Source of the DNA: Chromera velia
Taxonomy: Eukaryota; Sar; Chromeraceae
Direction of reading: 5' to 3'
DNA length: 20,656 nt
Assembly: GCA_018398765.1 (NCBI GenBank)
Contig: JAHBMJ010000814.1
Location: 1-20,656, forward strand
The notes beneath the pieces were generated by a model. It searched no databases. It saw only the letters and a list, made by a program, of their open reading frames with translations, and was not told the origin of the DNA. Below are positions 1 to 8,924 of the stretch, piece by piece. Every line of letters starts with the position of its first letter. Within the stretch, counting starts at the first letter, position 1. A program made the position numbers and the translations under genes.

Positions 1-1139
1 AGACTGCAAAAGAGGAGCTGCTGACACTCTTGGTACAGGCAGTTGGGCAGGAGAGCCCGTGGATGCATTCAAAGAAGTCGAAAGAGGCAAGACAGGTCGG
101 GCAGATGGAGACGGCTCACGCGGACGGTGAGGAGAAACCAAATTCTGAAGGCCTTGCTGTACTGCAGATGAAACCTGTGAAAATTGATTCACAGCTTGCT
201 GAAGGATTCCTCCACCGAAGCGGATTCCTTGAGGAAAACCAGAAAGGTCTCTCTGTTCTTGCACCGAGAGAGACTGCTGTGGCCGAGGCTGAGACAGGCC
301 AACATGAACATCATTGCGAGACTCACCACTTCCCAAGGGAAGCTCCATGGTAGGTGCTGCATGCATGTATGCATCATATGCAGAAGGAGCAGAATGAAGA
401 CGCTGCTCTGACTGAGACTGCGCAGCCAAAGCTGCTTGAGGAAGGACAGAGACGGCTGTGTTCCCTTCTCTTTCTGTCGGGGGGTAAGGTCTATCCCCCA
501 TTTCACCCATTCCCACACCCACTCTTTCCATTTCCTGAAACCCCTTAGCATTCCTTTGACCCTCGGGAAACTGCGCGCCAAGGCTGCATGAAAAGGACCA
601 GAGACGGATTCTTTCCCTTCCCCTTCGTTTGTCTGAAAATTATTGCTTCCCATTCCCGAAGTCATTCCCGTGAATCCCGGCGGTACCCCTTGACCCCCAG
701 AAAAGTCTGACACAGGGAGCTGAATGGGAGCAGACTGTATGGAAATTTCAGCCGAGGCTGAAGGAGCAAAAGGAAAAGAAGAGACTTGACCACCTTCATT
801 CCTTTGACTGCTGGCAGAAAATTCTTTCACAGAATTCGGCACGTCTGTCGTTTCTTTGCGGCCAACAGGTGCGGTCTGACTGGCGACTGGCACTTGCTGT
901 GGAACGGAAGAGCTATTAAACAGTACAGGAGTAGTACAGATTTCTGCGGAAGCAGATCGTACTGGAATCGCAGACACTTCAGACGTACCAGGGAATTTCG
1001 GAGACGAGTCTCCTCCCTCTGACATTACTGTTTGTTCTGCAGAAACAGGATGCACAACACGAGTGAAGGGCGGTGCTCCCTCTCTGCAAGTTCCTCGCTG
1101 TCGCAAGGAGTAGGCTGATGGATTGGCCGGGTCGGCCAT
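1..1139 (-). CDS. Ser/Pro/Gln-rich repetitive protein, partial, frameshifted; possible retroelement gag
   Basis: I do not recognise the product. One frame is open from an ATG at 1139 (MADPANPSAY...; an in-frame ATG also lies at 1229). A second frame is open from about 645 through the left window edge. Both encode the same style of low-complexity protein rich in Ser, Pro, Gln, Gly and Ala. The junction can be placed because the protein carries degenerate repeats of about 51 codons. The copy at about 570-625 and the copy at about 418-470 share GTCTCT, a GCAGC.TTGGC core and GCGCAG, but the first lacks one base near 576 (TTGGC-GCGCAG against TTGGCTGCGCAG). That single deletion moves the frame. 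No Walker, zinc-knuckle or protease motif is visible. The ATG lies about 95 bases after a primer-binding-site-like octamer, so an LTR-element gag is possible. A host disordered protein with a sequencing error is the alternative. Confidence 0.4.
418..800 (-). repeat. Degenerate coding tandem repeats, about 51 codons per unit
   Basis: AGAGAC on the plus strand (GTCTCT on the coding strand) recurs at 448, 600 and 780 with related flanks, giving spacings of 152 and 180 bases. On the coding strand each copy follows the pattern acidic-Gly, Val-Ser, Pro-Phe/Gln, Ala-rich. The 152-base spacing becomes 153 (51 codons) once the one-base deletion near 576 is counted. The third copy, near 780, is more diverged and only partly alignable by eye. 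Confidence 0.45.
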
Positions 1140-1233
1140 CCTTGACTTCAAAAACTGACCAACGAAGACCAGAGAAACGGCCGGAGACGGAAAGTGTCTT
1201 TTGAAAAGAATTTTGAGCCGCTCTCGCACGGCG

Positions 1234-1241
1234 TGTCACCA
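1234..1241 (-). other. Possible LTR-element primer binding site (TGGTGACA)
   Basis: On the minus strand the octamer TGGTGACA follows ...TTCTCA plus three bases. The same octamer lies two bases from the LTR of the complete element at 16103-16110. LTR primer binding sites start with TGG because they pair with the CCA end of a tRNA. If this is one, an LTR would begin at 1245 and run to the right, and the ORF at 1-1139 would be its gag. Only eight bases are shared and I could not place the far end of an LTR, so this is tentative. Confidence 0.3.
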
Positions 1242-1244
1242 CAC

Positions 1245-2867
1245 TGAGAATATTGGAATAAGTACTATGCTATCTGACTCCAAAGATAGCAAGAAGGGTG
1301 CAGGATCAGAAGGTTTTTACGTGAGACGAAGAAAGAAGAACTGTCAATCTAGGGTACTGCTTCAAGTCAATCAATCTAGATTTGAAACGACTGAAAAGAT
1401 TAATCTATCGATTTTCGTGCTGCAATTTCATGGATGCGCGAACTTCCGGGGGCCTCGGAATGTCTTAATCTGAAGTTCATCGCCGTAGCCTCCGACCCGA
1501 CGTCTTCAGTCCCGCGCGCCGCCTTTTATGCTTCGTAGGTCGGCGCCGCCCTGCACGCTGCCCTTTCTATCCTCAGCACGAGATTTGTTTGCTTGCCAGC
1601 ACGCTGTTTGTTTGCTTATGACATGAAGAGGGGTAAAGAGCAAGACAGTGTGAGAGTGCCCACCACAAGTCACGCGCAGGCATTAAGCGTATAAGCATGT
1701 GCAGGTCCAGATGTGACTACGAGTCCGCTCACAGCCGGCCACTGTAACAGCTTTTATGTCAATTGTGTCAAACGAGGTGTGTGTATGAATGACATGATTG
1801 TAGAAAGAAATTTTTCACTTTTATACAAAGGCGAATGACTTTTATTTCTTTAATGCGAGGATCGATATGCATTCATTCATGTCTGCTCTCTTTGGTGCGA
1901 GTTCATTCACATCCGAGCAAGAATGAATGAAGTACATTCGAGGGTGAATGATGTTTGGACTGAAAGCAGTTTAGAGAATGAAACGGTCGAGGACGATCGT
2001 TCTGGGGGGGAGGCATGTGTAGCGTGTGTGTAGGACGTGGTGCGAGCGTGAGCGAGCGCACCGCCTTACTGTATCGACTGTGATTGAGCCGGTCCGCGAC
2101 GGCCCCACGTGTATGTCTTTCTGGGGCCGCGATTGAAGAAAGCGTGCACGTCGTTGCATAGATTTTTGCCACATAAATCAAAAGTCGCATTTCTGTTGCA
2201 TCAGTATATGAAATCAGACTGACAGCCTGCACGAGAGCAAGACGGTGGAAAGACGAATGACGATGGTCTTTCCGACTGACAAACTTTTATACTGCCTAGA
2301 CCACGTACACGTAACACTTAGAGTACTACTTAATTCTTTATAAAGCCGTTTATTGGGGTAATATTCAGAAAAAAAAAAGCTGGATGGTTAGGCCCCGTTT
2401 GGGACAATAATTTTTTGAATAAAGGTCAACAACAGTTGCCTTTCACACGTCTGAGCGGCTTCGCCGCTTCGTGCCTGCCGCTTGCGGCTTGCCTGACTTT
2501 GGGTTTGAAAATCTTCCTTCGCATACATGCATGACTTCTGGTAAGAAAAGCTGTCACCCCTGAATCATTTCTTCATGTACCAATTTGATCACCCCGGCCA
2601 GACAGACCTCGAAGAAACTTCTTTCAGACCTGGACTACAAAATTCGTTGAGGGTCTAAAGCAGGCTTAAACCTGCATGCATCGATCGAATATCCCTTCCG
2701 CCCCCCCTACTACGAGATCGAGCCTCCCGACGAGTTGCTCAATCGTTGAAAAGCCGAGCCCTTCAAATTCTCCAGTTATTCATGCAGGCACGCATGTGGC
2801 CCCGCGGCGTTCACGCATGCATCATTCCGAGCTTCATGTGCCCAAGGTCTCCTCCCTCCCCCCGCCC
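1245..2867. other. Intergenic stretch without a supportable gene
   Basis: Short open frames here (for example on the minus strand at 1903-2232) show no domain, repeat or splice pattern. The stretch holds a TATA-like CATAAAAGG on the minus strand near 1525-1533, scattered TGAATGAATG/CATTCATTCA runs at 1780-1960, and an AATAAA on the minus strand at 2347-2352. That AATAAA lies about 520 bases past the NBP35 stop and could be a distant polyadenylation signal. Part of the stretch may be a diverged LTR. Confidence 0.4.
2454..2488. repeat. Two adjacent short GC-rich hairpins
   Basis: AGCGGC (2454-2459) and GCCGCT (2463-2468) form a six-base-pair stem with a three-base loop. GCCGC (2477-2481) and GCGGC (2484-2488) form a second stem with a two-base loop. 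They lie about 400 bases downstream of the NBP35 stop. No function can be assigned. Confidence 0.5.
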
Positions 2868-4421
2868 TCATGCTGCCGGAATTTCAAAATCTGAGACCGG
2901 GGGTACCAGGCCCAACTTTCTCCTCTCCTCCAAAGAGGCAACGACTTTCTTCACGATACCCTCCACTGCTGCTGAGGCCTCCGAGCTCCTGTTCAAGTCC
3001 GCCAGACTCTTCCCCGACTCTCCCGCAAGGACAACCTGCGCCACAAGCACACAGGTTCACTCGATTTCTCACTCCCTCACTCACTTAATCACGCAGGAGT
3101 GAGGATAAAGAGAAAGAGGGGACAGCCGCAAGCGATTGGCGGAAACAAACCACGACAAATAAAAGAAAAATAAACAAAGGAAACGGGGTGCCCTCCTTTT
3201 ACAAAACTCATTTCTCGTCATCGTAGAAAACACGCAAGGAAGGAATCCAAGATACATCCGCTTGTCTTCCAGATCAGGAGTGAACATTCGGCCAGGCAAT
3301 AGAAGTAGAAGGTTCTCAGAACTCTGAAAGTACTCCCTGATGGATTCAGTTTTTCACTGATTGACGGAAAGACTGACATTTGACTCAAGGGGAATGCCAC
3401 CGGCGAACGGGACGCCCATCTTGTCTGCCATGCCCTGCAGGCAGTGAGGAAGAGAGGAATCCCGGAGAAGGGACGGGGTTTCGAAAGAACACAGAGGAGA
3501 TAACCCTCCATCGCGAAACGAAAGTAGAATCTTGAGCGAACATATTTTGCAAACCACGTTCAAAGCAACAGAAGGCATGCACCTCACACACATGTCAAGA
3601 ACTCGGGCCACAGGGATGCAAGAACAAATGAATTAATTAATTAATTAATTAATCAATGAATGAATGATTGAATGAATCAATGAATGGTGCGTATAAATGT
3701 CTGTATGATGTGTCAGTTCTGCCTTCAGCCTCCCTCCTTGCGTTCCTCACTTGAATCCCTTGCGCCAACCGACAGACAGACCTTTGCGCCTCCTGTCGAG
3801 GCCACGAACACCCCCCCGCTCATGTTCTCAATCACTCCGAGAACGTCGATGCCCACTTTCTTGCTGCACAGACATAAGAAGAAGGCAGGGAATAAAACGA
3901 ACAGATAGATTGAGAAGGAGCGTGGGTGGCGGAAAAGGGAAAACTGTCATTCAAATTCAATTTTCCAGACATGTGCCATGCTCCAAGACGAAAAAGAACA
4001 CCGGAGAGACTGGTAGAGAAGATAAGAGCAATTTGGAATTCCAGAAAAACCAAAACTCCAAGAACAGAACACGCCATCAGTAAAGTCACACGCACACCAG
4101 GTCTTTCACTCACACACGGTGTCCGCAGTGCCACCAGCTAGGCTGTGTGTGGCACACGCACCAGGACAAGACCACCTGCCACACTTTGACCCTCCCACCA
4201 GCGACCCACCAGAAGTTGATCTCCTTCCTCACGTCCTGAAGAGCAACCTCCTGGGGGGTGGTGACAACAACAGCACCGTCAATCTGCGGGAAGAAAAAAA
4301 GATGAATTGGAGAAGAAGAGAGAACTTGTGAAGCATCTCTTGGCTCTGCTGGTCAATAAAGGAGGAGAAGCGGGTTGCCTTGACTGGACCTTCTATCGAC
4401 CTGAGATCGCTCTTCCTTCCT

Positions 4422-4452
<31 letters not shown>

Positions 4453-7400
4453 CTCTGTCTGTCTGACTGTCTGTTTCGGACTGTCGGTCCTCTCATTGCG
4501 CGCATCTCTTCTGGCTGCATGGATTGCTGGCTGACCTTTGCCCCCTTGAGGTAAGTGACGATGCTCAGATGTTCGTCTGATGTGCCGGGGGGTGTGTCGA
4601 CGATGAGATAGTCCAATTCTCCCCAGGCAACATCGGTCAGAAATTGACGAATCAGACCTGAAGGAATCAATGCATGAATGAATAAATGAATGGATAAAAG
4701 AGGAGACAACGAACGAAGAGACAGGAAGAAGGAAAGCTCAGCATGTCAACACAAGTAAGTCCCGAGCAAAACAAAGAAAAAATCAGTCTCCCGCTCCAGT
4801 CCAACCCTGTCCCTTTCCTCCTCTCGAAGACAGACAGACCATTCTTTTTGGGGCCTCTCCAGATGATGGCGTCATCTTCTCCTGGAAGAAGGAAACCTGA
4901 AAGAAATCAAAAAAGGCAGAAAGAAAGACGACAAAAAAAATCCAAAACGAAGAATTCTGACTTCCGTGGACTCAACATGACACCCTTATGTTCTGCATCA
5001 GCAAAAACCCAAGGAGGAAGAAAGGGAATGCAAACACGAGTATGCCAAGCAAGACTTGAAGACGCAGGTGAACGAATTCCGGAAAAAAAAAAAAAAAGAA
5101 CGGTTGACTTCCGGATGAGGGAAGTTGCCTGAGTCTGCCCTTCGCATGACTAGAGGGAACCACGAAAGGTCCTTGTCCGGAAGCTCTCTCTCTCTCTTTC
5201 CGTACCCTCCTAGCTCTCCCTCTTCCTCTTCTTCCTTTCTAAGGAGACGGGAGGACCCTCTCAAGCCGTGGCACAGCACACCCTCTTGCCCGCGGAACAA
5301 ACCGACCGGAAGACATATCGCAAGATCAAGTGCAAGCAGTCCATGCAAAACCGAAAACTCCCCCCACCCCCCCACCTCACCGATGGACATCACTGCGAGT
5401 CTCTCGTTGGCAAAGACGGGGGACCAGCCCTCTGCGCTCCTGTGGACCTCTTGCCCGTTCACGCCCATCATCTTCGGCAACGACGGACCACAAATGTCGA
5501 TGTCAAGAAGTCCGACCTCGTGCCCCATCTCCGCAAGCTTCCACGCTGCGTGCATGCACGACCAAAGAGAAATTCCAAGACAACAAAGAGGGGTGAGTGA
5601 GCCTGCCAGGGGGCTGACCTGGAACATCAACAGAAACAGACCACCCACCGTCTTCAAAAAACAGACCACTTACGTCAAAATATCTGACAGACCAGTACCT
5701 GATCATAAGGCGACATGACACAGGATCCCCCTCCCCCTTTTTTCAGCGCGCAGAATCATTCTGCTTGTTCTGTGTCAATGATGGGTGTAGAAGTAAAAAA
5801 AGGATTTACCTTTGAGTCTGAGGACCTTTGCCCATGTTGTCTTTTCTTTGTCTCCTTCTCTTCCCCCCACAGACCCATACTCATGATGGTTCCTTCCCGC
5901 ACTTAAAAGATATCCATCGTTCAGGGGCCAAGTGGGGGCCGACGCATGTGATTAAACTGACCGAGCTGTGCGGATACCGTAGACTTTCCAACTCCACCCT
6001 TTCCGGAGAGGACCAGAATCTGCTCCCATGCACACACAGACAAAGACACACAGAAAGAAAGATCAGGTGCATATACACACCCCCATGCCCACGCATGCAC
6101 GTGCGCACGCACGCATCCACACACGCAGACACAACTGCAAGCCCAACAAATCCTACAGAGCACTCGAGAGAAACACAAAAGCAACCAGTACTTAAATTGA
6201 AAAATGAACGCATCCGTGCGAGGAAAACTGTTGGGAAAGGGAGGCAAGACCAGACTGTGGCAGACGGATAAAAGTTACAGCAGGACGAAGCGAATGCACC
6301 AGCTGTCCCCCCCGTCTGACCTTATTCTTCACGCCCGCAAGTTTGGCCTCGATCTCCGCGACCGCCGGGTCAGCTTTCTTTGCCTGAGAGGAGAGGACAG
6401 ACGGAAAGACGGGCAGCGAACTCAATAACAGGGGGGAGTCATGAGGACGATAGGGTGTTTGTTGGACAAATTCTCGGAAGAGTTGCATTGTTGATCGATC
6501 ATTCTTTCCCGACGTTATTTTCTTTTTAAATCTCGTGCGTCCTTTCAGTCTCCCTCCCGCTTCCTGTTTTCAACCATGAAGAGGAAATCGGACGGACCTC
6601 TCCGGAAGCGCAGAGCTTCTGATTTGGACACCCAGCACAAGCATCCGCCTTTCCTGCAGACGCACCCGGAGAGACAGACACCATTTGAAAGCAGGAAATC
6701 TTTTGGGTTCACTGCATGTACAGGGAAGGGCAGGTTGGTATCACTTACTCAAAAAAGGAAGCACAAGAAATCAAACAGAGGCTTCTAGAGTTTGGGGAGG
6801 GGAAGGGATGCATGAATCGTTTCTTCCCCCCCAAGAAAGGGGAAGGGGGGCGGACACACACAACCAGAGAACGGCGTGAAGGCTGTCTCGGGAGTAGGCC
6901 ACCCCGTATATATACACAAGTTTCATCGAACGCAGCCCATACACATTAGGCGTTCCTCAGTCCACTTCTCACGCACCCTCCCTCTGCCCTCACCCCTTCT
7001 CTCCACATACACACTCCCACAGACCTGCCGTCTCGCTCTGAACTCCTGGGCAGGCGTCGGGAGCGTTCTCTGGCACGTCTGTTGCGGCGTGAGTTGAAGC
7101 CGCAGCTGCGAAGTCCTCTCCTCCAGGAGACTGCGCCTTTGCTGTGGGAGAGGAGATTGGAGAGAGCCCGCCCGACGCCACCTCGGCAGCAGGTGAAAAG
7201 GCTTCGGCTTCTGTGAGGATGACACAGGGGGGGAGGGTGGTAGCAGCATGAAGTTTGGGTAGATCAAAAGAACCTCACTTGAGCTTATGCAAAGGCTGTC
7301 CCCGTCTCCTCTGTTTCTCCTGACCTTTTTTTCGGAAAAGAGCAGCGAGGTTTCCTGACTCGTGCTGCTTATACAGAAGAAACGCACCCGCACAAAGGGC

Positions 7401-7457
7401 AACCCCGCTGGCGGTACCGCACAAGAAAGGCACCACGGGAGAAGAGGATGAGCTCAT
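2868..7457 (-). CDS. NBP35: NBP35, cytosolic Fe-S cluster scaffold P-loop ATPase, membrane-anchored form
   Basis: Twelve exons join in frame: 7457-7325, 7210-7025, 6653-6598, 6383-6321, 6019-5962, 5545-5381, 4896-4840, 4657-4536, 4283-4210, 3863-3782, 3434-3378 and 3035-2868, giving 406 residues. Residues about 8-28 form a hydrophobic anchor in exon 1, followed by an Ala/Ser/Pro linker. The N-terminal 4Fe-4S ligands are C98, C112, C115 and C121 (C-x13-C-x2-C-x5-C, with [15 protein letters not shown]). The deviant Walker [11 protein letters not shown] is at 151-160, [10 protein letters not shown] starts at 178, and [11 protein letters not shown] is at 259-269. In the family this protein builds 4Fe-4S clusters, usually with Cfd1, and passes them to cytosolic and nuclear apoproteins. 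After ENMSG (317-321) the usual CPxxC is absent: the chain goes straight to a short loop and TGGAK (328-332). The start is the first ATG of the anchor exon. Nine of eleven donors begin GTC. It is divergent from the gene at 8632. Confidence 0.93.
3631..3686. repeat. (AATT)n followed by (TGAA)n microsatellite
   Basis: Five to six tandem AATT units are followed by imperfect TGAA/TGAT units. The tract lies in the NBP35 intron between exons 10 and 11. Confidence 0.9.
4423..4476. repeat. (CTGT)n microsatellite
   Basis: Tandem CTGT units with a few substitutions lie in the NBP35 intron between exons 8 and 9. Confidence 0.9.
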
Positions 7458-8631
7458 GTTGAGCTGGCGAAAAAAGAGCAGACTGATTCCTCACACTTAG
7501 AGAGCAGGAAGGGATTGCAAATCTTCGCGCCAAAGGAAACGAAACGGTCAACAGGAACGACCCCACAAGCCAAAAGATCTGGCACTTGAAGATGCTTTTG
7601 TGATCAAACGAAGAAGAGCGCTCTCACACTGCGATCCAGCTGCTTCCTTCCACCAGAGCGGCTTGTCGTGTACCGGCAACAGATGATGGTGAGTGCCTTA
7701 ATTGGCAGCTCTCGCGGATTCGTCACGCGAGCTCCAGCCGGGATCATGCATGGTCGGCCCCCGGGGCCCCTCGCACCGTCGCGGCCCGGCCTGTTTTGGC
7801 CACAACTTTGAATTTCGCTTTCACGACGGGGCCGCGAATTCCACAACGGTCCAGACTGACAAAGATCCGCGAAGTGATGTTTGAAAGGAGAGAGGAATCC
7901 GAAAGATCGGGATGTGCGAGAAGTGCCGTCACGAAGCTGTCTTTTGTCGAAGCTTTGTCAAGTCGTTGTATCATCTTTTGTCCCTCAGTTGCTGAACGTG
8001 AGCGGGCCATCGCTGTGAATCGGTCAGTGACTTCGGGTGCGTGTCCGTTGTCTGTCTGTTGTAGTGATCTGTACGGTGCTGTCCGAGTGTGGTGGCCCTT
8101 TCATGTTGCACCTGAAGTGGGAATAACCAGTTTTGTCGCGCTTACCCCGTTGGCTGACTGCATGAATGCTCTTCGGCTGTGTCAATTTCTTTCTCGAGCT
8201 TTCCTCCGTGTCAATGTCCAGTCTCCTTGTCTCCATCCCCCCCCACCGACTCTTGCACCTCGTTTGTGCCCCCTTCGCCCACACACCCATCATGTCCTTA
8301 CTCATGCACCCTTTGCACTTCGATGCTGGTGCATCGGGGCATCAATCGGAGTGCCCCCTCCAACTGACACCTCCACCCCTCATGCAACCTCTCAACCCGC
8401 AGACGCACTCTCTCTGTCCTTTCTTGACAGCCCCCATTTCTTGGCACATGCTTTGATGAATGGTATCAAGATTCTCCTGCTAGTCATAACACTGCTTGAA
8501 GTAAAACGTTCGCTCACCCTAGATGTTCGCTCACCTTGCATGTCTGACACCCCTTTTCAGGCAAACCGACGCAGATCTTCATATCGATTCTTCAAGAATC
8601 TCAAGGACAGACAGGGCACCGGTCTGGAAGG
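7458..8631. promoter_or_regulatory. Intergenic region between two divergent genes
   Basis: This stretch of 1,174 bases separates the start codons of NBP35 (minus) and the PDI-like gene (plus), so it must hold both upstream regions unless the small ORF at 7744-8010 is a real gene. I see no clear TATA box at a credible distance from either start. The long plus-strand open frame over 7796-8635 is Ser/Pro/Cys-rich, has no recognisable domain, and overlaps the PDI-like start in another frame, so I do not call it. Confidence 0.4.
7744..8010 (-). CDS. Small hypothetical protein, 88 residues, weak call
   Basis: A single open frame starts with ATG at 8010 and stops at 7744. The first 60 residues look protein-like (QKMIQRLDKASTKDSFVTAL, then a hydrophobic/basic stretch with VVKAKFKVVAKTG), with no low-complexity bias until the Gly/Ala-rich end. 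I recognise no family. It lies on the minus strand upstream of NBP35, with no visible splice link to it. It could be a chance frame, an upstream exon or a small separate gene. Confidence 0.22.
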   Translation of the reverse strand: MARSRSATEGQKMIQRLDKASTKDSFVTALLAHPDLSDSSLLSNITSRIFVSLDRCGIRGPVVKAKFKVVAKTGRAATVRGAPGADHA

Positions 8632-8885
8632 ATGAAGGGACCATCACGGAAAGTGCCAGCCTTGTTGCTGGCCGGACTCTTGGCATTTGTCTGTTGTGTC
8701 GGCGTCGCAAGCGGAAAAGAGTACATTGATGCAAGTAAGTCAGTCGGTCTGTAATTACGTTCATGTATTCCGACCACCCTTCGTCGTTTTGATTTCTTTT
8801 TCTAGCAGAACTCTGTCGTAGCGCGGAAGATTCAGTCCATCCTCCGTGCATCTCGGGCTTCTGTAATCTGCAACGATCTGCTCTC

Positions 8886-8924
<39 letters not shown>

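Noticed and set aside
189-1229. 346-residue minus-strand frame taken as one intact protein
   Set aside because: After about 576 the repeat pattern continues in another frame, so the last third of this frame (Trp/Lys- then Leu/Met-rich) is probably out of phase.
2416-2424. Plus-strand AATAAA as a polyadenylation signal
   Set aside because: No plus-strand gene ends upstream of it.
7796-8635. 279-residue plus-strand open frame upstream of the PDI-like gene
   Set aside because: It has no domain or signal, is Ser/Pro/Cys-rich, and overlaps the PDI-like start in a different frame. It looks like a chance open frame.
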